Origin: Pohlia nutans
Lineage: Eukaryota; Streptophyta; Bryopsida; Bryales; Mniaceae
Assembly (NCBI GenBank): GCA_022496805.1
Contig: CM040096.1
Coordinates: 14,695,501-14,759,500, forward strand
Direction: 5' to 3'
DNA length: 64,000 nucleotides
Shown: positions 12,405 through 25,800 of the stretch, in pieces
How the letters are laid out: the number at the start of each line of letters is the position of its first letter
Position numbering within the stretch: position 1 is the stretch's first letter
Translations under genes and position numbers: made by a program
The notes under the pieces: generated by a model
Told to the model about the DNA's origin: nothing
The model's database searches: none
Seen by the model: only the letters and a program-made list of their open reading frames with translations

Positions 12405-12658
12405 CTTGACAACCAGAGCATATACACCAATGAACTTAGAAACATGGCATCTTTAATTGTACTACACTTCACTTCTAACGATCTAGTCATCCTAAACTCA
12501 CCCGGCTTGTTCAAGTCAAAGTGTTAAATAATACGCTTTCAAAGCACACCCGTCTTTTGTTGATTCCTTGCAATGTCGTCTTACCTCGGGTCTTGCACAA
12601 TGTGAAGCACATTCCTACACAAGTGTTTCCTCTTCACAAATGTATGCTCATCACCTAA

Positions 12659-12874
12659 GGTAGAGGGCTCTAAAACCAACAGGGTTCTAATTCCAACAGA
12701 ATCTAGGCACAATAATCATCCTAGAAACTAAATCTAGGAAGACCATAGATAGCTTATCATTTTGGTCAACATCCAATAAGAGCTCTATGATGTGCCTAGA
12801 TTTGTGTTCTAAAGTAAATGCATGGTCTAGATTCTGTTGGAATTAGAACCCTCTTGGTTTTGGAGCCCTCTACC
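12659..12874. mobile_element. Foldback element with about 50-bp terminal inverted repeats
   Basis: 216 bp beginning GGTAGAGGGCTC and ending GAGCCCTCTACC. The inverted homology continues about 50 bp inward through AATTCCAACAGAATCTAG. No coding capacity and no clear target-site duplication. Confidence 0.7.
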
Positions 12875-12905
12875 TTACCTCCCTTGCCACTCAAAAAGTT
12901 GCATT

Positions 12906-12927
12906 CCTCCCTCCCTCCCTCCCTCCC
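12906..12927. repeat. (CCCT)n microsatellite
   Basis: About five CCCT units immediately downstream of the foldback element. Confidence 0.8.
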
Positions 12928-13333
12928 ACCATGTTATAAAGCCCAAGACCAAAGAGATGAGATTCTTGATAAAACACGGAAATCAAGGAGGTTGGCATTT
13001 TACTCATACATTAACTTTCCTTGGAACATGGAGTGAAAGATAACACTTGCCATTACATGAGAGAATTTCGTAGGAGTCAAGCAAGTAAGACAAACTTAGG
13101 ATGGGAAAACAAAGAGCATCCAAGAGGTTTTGGGGAAAATCTTGGAAACTTTAGTACACGTACAAAGTCTAGGACTTCAGACTGTTATGCATAACATACC
13201 GCTCCAATCCCAGTATTGTACCCATATATCAAAAATTTGAGTTGCCAAAGGCGTGTTAAAAAAAGAAAAGCACTTGTCAACACTACATTCAACCCCTAAA
13301 CATAACAGTGTTAAAGTTCTTGTTTGACAAGTC

Positions 13334-13552
13334 TTAACCCCTAAGCGTGCAAGGCTCCCCGTGGGACTATGTTTGGTAGATTTTCGGTCAAACGCTGATT
13401 TTCACCTAATTCGTCTTTTCAAATGAAAATGATCCTAACTAACATAGTATGTGGGTTATCTTCTACTTTCTAGTCCAATTTACCATTATTCAAAAGTAAT
13501 CAAATTGCCATTTTTACAACACTCTAAAGCTCAAAATCCTAAAATTCTAATG
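13334..13552 (+). mobile_element. Left part of a piggyBac-like MITE, interrupted
   Basis: Starts TTAACCCCTAAGCGTGC and resembles the first 200 bp of the element at 42490-43037, including a shared GGTCAAAC followed by GATTTT. It stops where the Tc1/mariner element begins at 13555, and no right end was found. Confidence 0.5.
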
Positions 13553-15556
13553 TACAGTGAGGCTCAATAAGTCTTGCAACCCCACTATGAAGTCCTTCAA
13601 GATTTTTCTTTTTAATATCTTTTTAAGAAAATTCTATCAAAACTATCCTATTAAATCTATTGCTTTATGGAATCTTAACCAACATATAAAATTTCAATAT
13701 CCAAAAATAGGAACTCCATTTTTGGCGAATTATTTTATTTGTTTTTCACGGCTATACTTATTAATTAATTGAAAAATAAATGTGATAATTTTAAAAAAAT
13801 TGATTGCACGTGTATTTTGGAATCATCATTGTCCACATCTTTTGTATTACAAAAACTCACACTGTGTAGGTAAAATTTTCCTCTATGTGACTTTAATGAG
13901 TTTAGTAATTTTCTTTCAAACACATTCAAGGCAAAGGAAAAGAAGTTCATGTATTACACAAAGATTTGAACAAAAGTAGTCATATAAGGTACCATTAGAG
14001 AGCTATAGTATTGTGGAAGCCTACTATAACACAAATTTTACATTATGTCTTATTCACTAGAAACTATGTCCAAACAAAGAGGTACATCCACTACCATCGA
14101 ATGCTACCACCTTTAGCTAATATCACAGCTTCCATTCCATTTGGCATAGTAGAAATCAACTTCTGGATGCTTTCTTGAGGTACATCCTCCCATGCCAAGT
14201 TCACTGTTGTCCACATTTCATCTATGTTTTGAGGTCTACTTATTTTTGGCACTTGATCTTTGACTTACTTCCACACGTTCTCAATAGGATTGAGGTCAGG
14301 AGAATTTGTTGGCCATTCAAGCTTTGTCAATCCAACTTGTTCCCTCGAAAACTTTTGTACATTGTTGTGATGTACAGGTGCACAATCTTCCATCAAAATG
14401 AGGTGCTCATGGTGGTCACGGTGCCAATAATAATTCTCTAATGCTCCCTCACACACTATCTCTACAAAGTCCGCAGCAGTGCGTTTGTTAGGAGGGAATA
14501 ACACTAAATAAGACTTAGTAGAGCCAGTGAAAGCACCCCATACCATAATTGAAGTCCTTCCGGATTTGAATGTAGGTGCCAAGCAATCCCAATTGTAGCG
14601 TTCGTAAACTGTCCGCCACACTCGAATTTGACGTGATTGTTTTCCGACTTCAAATGATGACTCCTCTGTCCAAATCACATTGTTCCAATCATGAACCGTC
14701 CAGAGCACGTGTTGTTTTGCAAAGGCCAACCTCTTAGCCCTATATATATTATTCAAGAACGGTTTCTTGACCGCAATGCAACTATTAACACCAAGCTCAT
14801 GAATCTCTTTACGTAAAGTCCCCATGCCCACATGAGGTGTAATATTCTCATACAGTTCCGCAAGAGGAGCACAACACTTACTACTAAGATCTCTCATGAG
14901 CCTTCTCCTACCTTGATCACTCAACTTATGTGGCCTACCAGGCTTATTTGTTGGCTTTACAGAGCCACATTCATTGTATCTCTTCAAAACCCTTGAAATT
15001 GTTGATTTGGGTTTTTCTACAAGGTCTCTGATTTTGCTCAATGTCAAGCCAGCTTCTCTCATGCCAACTATCATATTTCTCACATCATCTGGCACATAAC
15101 TTCCTATCATGATGCAAAGTTCACCGACACTACTTAAAACTCCACAAAGTCTCCTAGAACTCTTAGCAATGTCACATACTCTATCTTTCACAAACATCAA
15201 TGTTTTCTCACAAAACTTCTAGGCTTTGTATGCAAACAAAAATCACTACAAGTATGCACACTCTCATGTCTATCCTGTCAGCCCCAAAGCTTGTCAAAAT
15301 CCACTATTTCTAATCTCCAGCAATGAAATTTTCAAGTACAGCATTCAACCTTTAAACTGAGCTTATTGTTTTCTAATTGATCCACTTGACAGAAAGAAGG
15401 ATATTTTTGAAAAGTGTCACGACTCACATCAAGCTACATAACTCAGCTTGACACATGCCAAAAATCTCAATCAAATATCCTAGATAACATGCCAGCATTG
15501 TGTTCTGGAAGGAGAGTAACTGCCTTTGAGTTTCTAATGGGATTGCAAGACTTAAC
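13553..15556 (-). mobile_element. Tc1/mariner element, inactive, right end truncated
   Basis: The left end is TA followed by CAGTGAGGCTCAATAAGTC. The right end keeps only the inner part of the inverted repeat (TAAGTCTTGCAA on the minus strand); the outer 14 or so bases are replaced by the dispersed repeat that starts at 15551. It encodes a DD34E-type transposase on the minus strand that is disrupted. Confidence 0.8.
14091..15197 (-). pseudogene. Tc1-family transposase with one in-frame stop
   Basis: From ATG at 15197 the frame runs 368 sense-length codons to TAG at 14091. It is interrupted only by TAA at 14265-14267 (codon 311), one base from a lysine codon. An N-terminal helix-turn-helix region (about residues 38-75) is followed by GRPHKLS. 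The catalytic core shows IWTEESSF, ILMEDCAPVH and SPDLNPIENVW, and the last Asp and Glu are 34 residues apart, as in Tc1 (DD34E). The first catalytic position is Glu178 where the family has Asp, a second likely inactivating change. Past the stop the frame still encodes a normal C-terminus that ends RW. This is a recently dead transposase. Confidence 0.88.
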
Positions 15557-15738
15557 TACATTTTAAATTAATGAAATGGCTTTCGATTATGTTTTGGCAA
15601 CATCTCCAAGTTCATTCTAAACGCTCCAAAAATCCTTAAGATATTTGCAAAATTAGTCCACCACATAAACTTTTCTAAAAGGCTTGCCACACTACCAATC
15701 GCGAACCGTGTGAAAAATTACCACTCCCACCACTCCTT
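15551..15738. repeat. Dispersed repeat, copy 2
   Basis: Diverged copy of 11737-11928, fused to the truncated right end of the Tc1/mariner element at a shared CTTA. Confidence 0.7.
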
Positions 15739-16831
15739 CAATTACTATAGTTGTGCAACCCTGAAAAATACTACATTGAATGGCCTATTCAATCTCTCCA
15801 ACACAATCTCTCAATCCGGACACTATTTAATTTTAGGGACATATAGTGTCCTTGTAGAAAAAAAAGGGATGTAGTGTTCAAATGACATATGGCAACTTCA
15901 TACGGAGTAATAAACATCGCATGCCACCTCATGGCACCCTCAATAAAAGTGGGGATGACATGTGGCAAACTCCTATGTAGTGTAGCCACACTAATTTCCT
16001 TCACCGGTTTCAAGGACTTGTGGTACAAGACATCAATACTCACCAAGGTGTCCCAGCATTCCTCTGAATGGGATTTGCCAACCTTCTACCCGAATTTAAA
16101 TATCCTCAATATTGCCTTCCAACATGTAAATATTTTATAAACTACAATCCCCTGGTATACAATAAAACCTCATAGAGTCGAAGATTTATACATCCCACCC
16201 CATCCTGTCATCTCCCACATCCAATTAGCACAAAGTTTGGCAACAACAAACATAAGGTCGATTTCGACATTTGTGTAAATCTCTTGGACTCCACTTCACC
16301 GACAAAAAAACCCACACTCCATATAGAACACGTGACAATTGAAGTGGCGCGTGTGTGCGCTTTGAAACACCTTCCGTAACCTCTATCACTGCAAATGCAA
16401 ATACCCCTGCCGTTCCCAACTCCGTTCTCTCAAACATTAGTCCACTGCAACACACCAGGACTCCAACTTTCCTACCCCAAAACTTCACAAACGACACACC
16501 ACATCCGACCCAAATTTGCACCACAAATGATACAGGTCCTTCAAGAATCGCTTGGCCGAGTGCGCAGGTAGTATCAAGTACGCAGAACGACTTGAAAGAG
16601 TAATGGTCAATGATAAAAAGAATATAAAAATGACAAACAAAAAAAAGATGGCATTGTACCTTCAGGTATTCCTACAGGCATTGAAACCTAAATTTCACTA
16701 CGCTCTGAAAAAATTGATGCATGGAACGAACTTGCGGAACACGCACTCCCACCTCAATCCCCACATTCACCCAAGACGGCCCTCCCTCGCTGCATCCTAC
16801 GCCCGTCACCTCTACGGTCGCAAGTCCCATG
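15739..16831. other. Transition from AT-rich to GC-rich DNA; 3' flank of the left PIE1 copy
   Basis: Base composition changes progressively between about 16.15 and 16.8 kb. The minus-strand PIE1 transcript should end here. A T-rich tract on the minus strand near 16620-16660 is a possible 3'-end signal, but none is certain. Small reading frames (for example 15789-16046) have no recognisable domain. Confidence 0.4.
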
Positions 16832-19800
16832 CTAATCCCGTGCCTGCTTGTCTCGGCCGTTGTACCGTCCGCCCGATCCCAGACCAAGCCCCAACCCCGT
16901 GTCCACCGGAGACTCAGGGCTGGCCAGCGATTGTGCTGGCAACCCTGCAAATGCTCCACCTTGGTATGCCTGCTGCCCACCCCGAGCACCAGGCCTCCCG
17001 CCCAAACCTGCAATCCCACCGCGAGAAGACGACGAAAGACCTCCTCGCGAATGGACCTGATTCAACGATGAAGGCCCAGACTCCCTCCCAGGTCGCACGG
17101 GGCTTGAAGGACCCAACCGCAGAACCGGTCTCAAAACCTCGCTTCCTGCGTCGTTGCTCCGACCCGCTCCCTGCCCACCTTGGATACTGGGGACCTGTCT
17201 CTGCAAGCTCCCCACCATCCACGCCGCCGTCTGGCCACGCTGTTCCTCTTCCGAACTCCCGCTCCTTGTCGCACCCTCCGACGACTGCAACCGCCCCACC
17301 AAAGGGGACGACGCACCCCTTCCCATGCTTCGCCCTGCTGCCTGTCCTGGAGGGGAGCTCCTCAAAGGGCCGCCCATGGACTTCAGCCTGCCCACCTCCG
17401 AAAACAACACGGACCCCACATCCGTGCTCAAGTCCAGATCCTCGTTCAGCGATGCCACGGGCCAAGCGCCTGCCGCAGGAGGCCACTGCACTTGCGACAG
17501 CACCTCCGCACCGCCCAGCGTCAGCAACTCCACACCCGGCGAACCTGCCAGCCTCGTCATCAGGTGCGATGCCAGACTCGAATCCTCGTTCTGCACCGCT
17601 CCTCCGTAACCCATTCCGCTTGACCTTGACGCTGCCAAACTCGGCTCCTCCGACTGCCCTCGTCCGCCCGCCTTTGTCCCCTCCGACCTCTCTCTCGGTA
17701 ACTTCAACCTCCTCCCCGGCCCTGCCACTGCTGACTCTGAACCACCCGCTCGAAATCTGCCGCCCGCTGACACCCCGACGATGGTCACGTCGTCGTCGCT
17801 GGACCCGTTCAGATCTATTCCCCTTCCACTCGAAACATCCGTTCCGCCACCACCGCCCTTCAGCTCTCGACCTGCTGATGACGTGCTATCACCCCCTGAG
17901 TTGCCCAAACCACCTCCGGGAACGCAGCCTGTGCCAGAGTTCGTGCCTTGCCCACACTGCGAACCCTTCATCCCAGACTTCTTATCCGTCCTCTGATCTG
18001 CTCCACCCGCACCTGCTCCTGATACTCCAACTGCTACTGCTGCGCCAGCACCGGGCCTAGGGCCGCTCTTCTTGCCACTCTTCGAAACCTTGCCACCCGC
18101 AACCCTGCTGTCCAACTGCGAGACCATCGAGTCCAATCTCCCGGAACCACGCGGCGACGTGGGCGCTGCAGAACTCACCACATTCTTCTTCGGACGCTTC
18201 ACCACTATCTTCCCGGCAAACGACGCCTTTCGACCCGATGCTGCTTCCGCTTCCACCTCCTTCCTGTTTGCATCGCCGTCATGGCCCCCAGGGACATCCG
18301 AATCCTCTCCGTTCACTCCCGCCGCAGCCCTAGCCTCCTCGCCTGTGGATTCCACGTGCCCCTTCTTCGCGTCCGCCTTCGACGTCCTCCCCATTTTTGC
18401 TTTCGGCGGTTTGCTCGGGTCCGGGGCCGGCCTCTTCTTGCCCACCACTCTTCCCTTCGAAGGAATGTGCAGCCCCAACACGCCCGTGCCCGACCCACCC
18501 GCGGCTGCCCAATCACGAGTGGCTCCGTCCCACCCAATCCTTGTCGCAAACCTGCCACGTCCAAGCCACCGCCACATGTCACTACACCCCAACATCACCA
18601 TGCACCAAAAACCCACCCAACTCCAGCCTCCACAACATGTCCACGCACCGCCAAACCAAACCCCCACTCCAAATACCCATCAAACCTGCCCACACCGGCG
18701 ACCAGTCCTCTCTCAACCCGCTCTACCACCCATCGATCGTCAAAATCAAATACCCGCCTCTCCCAACGCCATGAGCACATCCTAACAAAATCCTGCACGG
18801 GGAGGATATAGCACCTGAACCGATTCTCCACCAGCATCTCTGCCAGCTTCCGTCCACCCTTTGGAGTCGGATGACCGGAAGGCGATGTCAAGGCCCATCC
18901 CAGCAATTCCTCCAGACGCACTGCCGCCGATTCCCCCTGTGCCTGCAAAACTCTCTCGCCTTCCATCGCACCGGACTCGCCGTACTCCGCAGATCCCACC
19001 AGGAACTGCGCCGCGCTGAAGCCCTGGTTCTCGCCCGCAACACCCGCATCCTTCGATACTTGCTCCTTCCCATGCACCTTCGCATTTGCTTGCTCCGGGA
19101 CACCCCTGTCATCCCTCTCTGCTTGTGCCAAAAATTCACGAGGAGACAACTTCCCCGCCCCGATCTTGCTCGACGCCGCGTGAGACTTCACCAGGCTTCT
19201 CAGTTGTACGAAACCGTGCCCACCTGGCCCGTTTGTCCCACCCGACCTGCCCTGCTCCTCGGAACCCTGCTGGACACCACCCATCCCCGAGTTCTTCACT
19301 GCCGCTAAAACCGCCACGAAATGCCGCTGTAGAAGAAACTCCTCGTCCGGGAGCTGCAACACTGCATCCAGTAGCCGCTTCGTATGTTCCTGAAACGTCC
19401 CACGCAAACACCGTCAGACACCCCTCAAACCCGCTGCCCATCCACCACCATCCCTGCAACCTCCCTCCCACATGCTCCACAACAACACCACTCTGCCACC
19501 GTGCCTACCTCCGTCACCTTCAGCTGCGCATTTGTGGCAGCGCTCAGTGCACTCTTCTCGCTCGTTGGATCCCCGCTCGCCGCCGCCGCGTTCTGAGCCA
19601 GCAGCTGACGGAATCTCTCTCTGCAGTGAACTGGATGACGGTGTCGCCCTCTGTACACGCCGCCGTCCGGCACCCCTGCCAAAGCGTCGCTCGCCAGCGC
19701 CCAGTTCCCTCCGTACTCGTGCACTACTGCGCAAAGCACCGCATCCTCCGCGTGCGTCCACGCCGATGCAGCCGGAAGATGCTCCACCGACCGAACGCTG

Positions 19801-22800
19801 TCCTTCTTCCGTTCCTTCTCCAGCATCACCAGAGGTCCCTTCTTCGCCGGCAATCCCAGGATCATCAGCTTCCCTCCCCTCTCCTTCCCGCCGCTCGTCG
19901 CCCCCCCACCGGAACCTGACAATCCGCCTACCTCCCCACCACCCGACGTTTTCGGATCGCTGGAAATTCCAAAAATCGTCCTGAATAGACTCGCCTCCAA
20001 CGTCCTCTTCTTCCCTTTGCCCTGCAAACCCACCCGTCCAAAGTACGCACAACAAGTCAATGCCACACCTACCAACATTCACAAATCACCACCACCACCT
20101 TCCATCCCTCCTGCATTCCACTCCCACGCTCCTCACATCCTACACACCTACGCTCCACAACACCATGCACCTCTGCACACTTCCCATCATCGTGCATCTT
20201 ACCGACGACAACACCCCACACTCGCTCACCATTCCCTCCCCACCGCTCATCATCCCATCCTGCACCAATTCGCCGGGAATGCCTCCCTCTCTTACCAAGT
20301 GATCCTTCTTCAACTTCTTCGAATGCTTCTCCGCCGACAACTCATCCTCCAGTAGCTTCGGTGCCTTTCGCTTCCTTTGAGACGGGCTCCGATGCGGTAG
20401 ACCCATCATCTCCGACTGCACGTCCCTGTAAGAAGGGTCCCCGCCCCTCTCCACCTCGTACTCCCCTCCCACGTTCTCCTCTTCCGTATCCGACATCAGC
20501 GAACCTTCCGTCAAAGATTTGAACTTTGCCTTCTTCAACTTCTTCCTTCCTCGAGGCTTCGGACCGAAGTTCTCTGCGCCCCGAACCGTCGCAGCAGCTG
20601 CCGCTAAAGCCCTGCTCCTCATACACACAACACCCGTCATCGTCAATAACGGCCCCTTCGCACACTACCCACTACCTGCCAACATTTCACCGCCCACCCA
20701 CGCAAAATCCAACCACCTATCCCTGCCACACGACTCCCACATCGCCGCTCCCAACAAGCCATCGGAACCACCATCCACCTCCACCGCCCCAATCCGCGTT
20801 CACCTGCCGGAACTATGTACTCCACAATCCACCACGACCGTAGATATGCGCGCTCGACATTCAGCCTATCCTCCATGTACGCCCTGCTTCTCATATCATC
20901 TACCAATCGCATCGCTTGCCCAGGAACGATGCAATCAAACACCACACAAATTTCACAAATGTCGGCCAACGGGACCCTCACCTGTCCGCGTCGCGCATTT
21001 CTTCCTCCATTGCTTCCCATTCCAGCTGCTTTTGCTCCTGCTTATTACCCACTCCGTCAGAACCACGGCGCCAAATCCACTAGCAACCCACCACTCTCCA
21101 ACCACCACTCACAAACATCACACAATACCATCCGTCCACCACTCAAACATCTCCATCACCCGCCGCATCCCTAAATTTCAAACTCGCCTCTCCGATACTC
21201 GACGCATCACCACCACTTCTAACAATACCACCCATCCCATCCCACGGTCCCCTGTCGACCTTCCAAAAACACGCAAACAAAACAAACCCCCAAAACTCAT
21301 AAACAACACCAAACCAAACCAAACTCCAAACTAAACTCTTCACGTCCCACTCAAAAGCTCGCGTGCGGACCTGCTGCTGAGCAAGAATGTCTACTTGCTG
21401 CCGATAAGCCTCGTCCGCTAATGCCGTGTCCCAAGCTGCAATACATTCACCACACTACGTCATTTCATCCGCACCTCCTCGTGCATCGCTCCACAACTGC
21501 CACGCCTCCGAATACTCACTATCACAACCACCACCGTTTCCACACCCCAACAACACACAACTCCCGTAATGCGCATGCACATCACCATCTCCCCACCCAT
21601 CCACCACACACAGCTTATCGGAAACAAAATCCACAAACTCTACCCAATTCCTCTCCTGTTGCCAACCCACAAAGATTCCAAAAGCCAAATCGCACGCAGC
21701 CAGCAAACTGCTGCGTTCAACAACCCACATCCACTGGCTCCGCATCCACAATTCGTCAAACACAAACTCAACATACACGACTATGGTCATCACGTACTCT
21801 CGTAATACAAAGGTTCGTTATCCTCGTCGATCTCCGCTTCCTGCTCCTCTTTCAGCTTCTCCAGTTGATCCAGCTCCCATTCCTTCTCCTCAAATGCCAC
21901 CTGCGTTCAACACACGCACACACCCGCTCACAAAACTGCCACCACAACGCTCTCCACCTCACGGTCCCCTCTCTTAACCAACACCTCATCAAGCCCAGGC
22001 AAACGCCATCCCAGACCAACACCCACACCAACTCCATCCCATCCCGCCCGGACGAAATCCAAACATCCCAACGTACACTCCCCCAACACAACCACTCCAC
22101 GCACAACCATCTCCGCTCACGCTCTTACGATGCCACCGCTCCGACACCTCATCCTCCTCACAGCCAAACCCACGTGCTCACCATCGACTCCTGCAACCCC
22201 GATGTACACTTACGACCCACTCACTCCACGCACCCCACCATCACAACGCTGCCATCCACCACAACCACCCACGAAGCTACCCACCACCCAAACACAAACA
22301 ACACGGACTGCCCATCCATCAACCGCCTACCACGCCACGGACGACCCCAAAACCAACCCTTGCACTTGCACACACCCCACTCTCAACGCTGCCAACCATC
22401 GCAACACACCTTCTTCGTCCAAGCACCACGACACCAATCAAACTTCAACGACAAACGATCTCATTCCTGTGAGCCCGGGAGGGGGACTTGGATGAACTCC
22501 AGAAACGTCCATAAACATGATCCCCACAGTACCTGTGCTACCACGGCCATGTTGTCCACTCGCGGATCCCACACTTCCAGAAACCTCATCGCATACCGCT
22601 CCACTGGACGCAACTGGTCTTCGAACGACCCGCTCCCCCGTCCCGATGCCGCCGCCGCAGCTGCCATCTGCCGCACGTCGGCTAACATGTCCATCTCTTC
22701 GTCCGCATCCGTCGCCAACATGGAAGACTCCCCGACCCCCAACATGGAAGACTCTGCCACCACCACGGCCCCGCTTTCCTCCGCGCCCCTCTCTCCCCCT

Positions 22801-25800
22801 GCACCGCCACCCACCACCCCGACCTCGCCCGCCCCTCTTCCGCTCCTCCCCTGCTCGTCCAACTCGTCTGCCAGGTCTTCGTCGTCCAGATTGCCCGCCA
22901 CCAGCTCTTCCGTGAACTCCTGGTTCTCCGCGGCTTCTTCCTGCTCCACTCGTTTCATCGCCATGTAGTCTGCCTCGTCTTCCGCATTCTTCAGTGCAGC
23001 TTCCACCTCCGCACTCGACAGCTCCTTCCCTTCGAACGCCTTCAAAGACGATGCGTCCGGAGTCCCCGCGCCGGAACCTGCTCCTGCCGACGCATTCGCT
23101 GCCGACCTCTTCTCGCCCACCTTCACCCCCTTCAACCCCGAAAACAGCTCCATCGGGTCCAACTTCTTGAAAAACTCCGTGTTGTAACTCCCGCTCTGAA
23201 TCACCAAATCGTCCAGGATCCGTTTCTGATTCGCCTTCTTCAGAATGTTCTCCTCGATCGTGCTCTCGCTGATCAGCCGGTAGATGTGAACCTCTCGAGT
23301 CTGCCCGATCCGGTGGCACCTGTCCTGAGCTTGCAAGTCCATCGCCGGATTCCAATCGCTGTCGTAGAAGATCACCGTGTCCGCACCCACCAGGTTGATT
23401 CCCACGCCTCCGCTCCGTGTCGACAGTATGAACAGAAATATCTTCGGATTCGTGTTGAACCGCTGCATCAGAATCTGCCGCTGCTCCGGCTTCGTCGATC
23501 CGTCCAGCCGCATGTACGTGTACCCGTACAGGTTGATGAAAGACTCCAGCACGTCCAGCATTTTCGTCATCTGCGTGAAAATCAGCGCCCTGTGCCCCTC
23601 CGACTTCAGCCTCCGCAGCAACACTGCCAGCTCCTGCAGCTTCCCGCAGTCAAACTGCAGCAGCCTCCGGTCCGGGAAAAACAGCTGCCGTCTCACCACC
23701 ACGGGCCTCAAAGCTACCAGCATGCTGCTCGCTTCCTGCAGCACCTCCTCCGACACCGACCGACTCAGCACCGGCCCCCCACCGATCGCACGGCTGCACC
23801 AAGCCACCGGCACCGGAGCCCGAGCCGCCGGAATCGCAAACATGAACGCCGTCACCAAGTCCATCACGCGCTCGCACCGCGTCATCGGTAGCTGCACCAT
23901 CTCCGACAACACGCTCGAAAACTCCAAGTACTGCCGCGGATTCGCCTCCGCCCTGTGCACCTCGTCCACGGGATGCCGCACCTCCACCCTCTTCAAAACG
24001 TCCGCTCCGTACACCGGCCGCTGCCCGCAACGCAACTCGTTCACCGCCCACAACGCCACCACCCTCTCCTTCCTCCGCCTATCGCTCTCCTCCCGCAGCG
24101 CCCAACCGATCTCCTCCATCACGCTGCGCACCTCCCGGCTCGCCTTCACCTTCGACTCCTGCTGCTGCTTCCAACTGTCTCCGCCCGTGCTCGCCAGTTC
24201 CACGATCAACGGACCCGGCGTCTTCATCCGACCCACCTCCTCCGCCTCCCACTTGCTCATCGTTCCGTCCAGCCCCCCGAACTGCAGGTTCAGCATGCCC
24301 GCGTCCACCCCTTCCATCGGGCCCCTCCGCATCGCCGAGCACGCCGCCGAGCTCAGATGTACCTCCATGCCCGGCATGTCGAACGACGAAACGATCGGAC
24401 GCCCTTCGAACAAGTCCGGATGATTGCACACCTTCCGCAGCTGCATCAGCACGTTGATCAGCCCCAGAAAATTGCCCGAAGACAGAGTCGCCTGTGTGTC
24501 CGAGCTCGCCATGAAATCCTCGTACAGGTTCCGCTGTCGCTTCGAAAGACGGCACCGTATCACATGCTCAAACTTCCCCGGCAGCTGCTTCTCCACGTCC
24601 TTCTTCAAACGCCGCAACAGAAAAGGACGCAGCACGTTGTGCAACCGATCCACCAGCTCCTTGTTCACCTGACCACCAACCACCCACGTCCCACTCTTAG
24701 TACTCGCATCCCACCAACAACCAAACCGCATCCACAAACAACGATCCCACTGTCCACTCTACAATGCCCCCAACCATCAACCCCTCACCCTCCGCACCTC
24801 CACCATCGTCCCACAACCCACAACCGTTACCTGGTCCTGGCCCTCCACCATCCCCGTTATCGGATTCGAGAACCAGTCGCGAAACTCCTGGTGCGATTGG
24901 AACACGTGAGGCATCAGAAAATGCATCAAAGACCACAGCTCCATCAGATCGTTCTGCAGCGGAGTCCCCGTCAGAAGAATCCGCCGCTTCGAATTGAAGT
25001 TCAGCAGCGTCTGCCATCTCTGCGACTTCCAATTCTTTATCAGATGCGCTTCGTCCAGTATCAAGTACTTCCACTTCTTCCGCTTGAATGCTTTCGCATC
25101 CTGTATCACCAACCGGTACGTCGTGATGCACACGTGGAACGAGTTGCCTCGAGACCATCCCTGCCGCTTCAATTTCCGTTCCTTCGCACTCCCGAAGTAC
25201 GTCAGTATCTTGAATGCCGGGCACCACTTCATGAACTCCGTCTCCCAGTTCAACATCACGCTCGTCGGTACCACGATCAGATGCGGCCCCCATATGCCCT
25301 TCTCGCAAGCCAGGTGAGCCAACAAAGCTATCGTCATGATCGTCTTCCCCAGACCCATCTCGTCCGCCAGAATCCCGTTCAGCCGCTTCTCGTACATCGT
25401 CACCAGCCAATCCAGCCCGATGTGCTGGTACTCCCGCAGCGAGTGCTTCAACAGAAACGGCAGCTTTGTCTTCACTTTCGTCGTCGAGAACGTGTACCCA
25501 GTGGGTTGTGCGGATTGGGCAGCTGCCGCGAAATCCGCCAGCCTGTCTTCGCTCTTCTTCTCCTCCCCCACATCCACCTTCTCTGCTTCGCCGCCACCAT
25601 CATCCTTCGCAGCACCCGCACTCCCATCTCTGCTGCCATCCACCGGAACGACCTCGCCGCCACTTTCTGCAACGCCCTTCATGGCATCGTCCCGCCCCCG
25701 CAACCCGCCATCGTCTGCCACACTCTCCGCCGCACCTGCCACAGCTCCGTTGGCTACCGCGCCATCCACCCTGCCTGCCTCTGACACACCTATACTCAGC

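Noticed and set aside
14175..14441. 88-codon plus-strand frame
   Set aside because: Antisense shadow of the Tc1 transposase.
23955..25784. 609-codon open frame antisense to the PIE1 helicase exons (mirror 56508-58337), and similar long frames such as 25466-27244, 21421-22968 and 16552-18060
   Set aside because: They are His/Pro/Arg/Ser-rich, run across PIE1 exons and introns alike, and arise because GC-rich, G/T-skewed DNA has few stops on the other strand.
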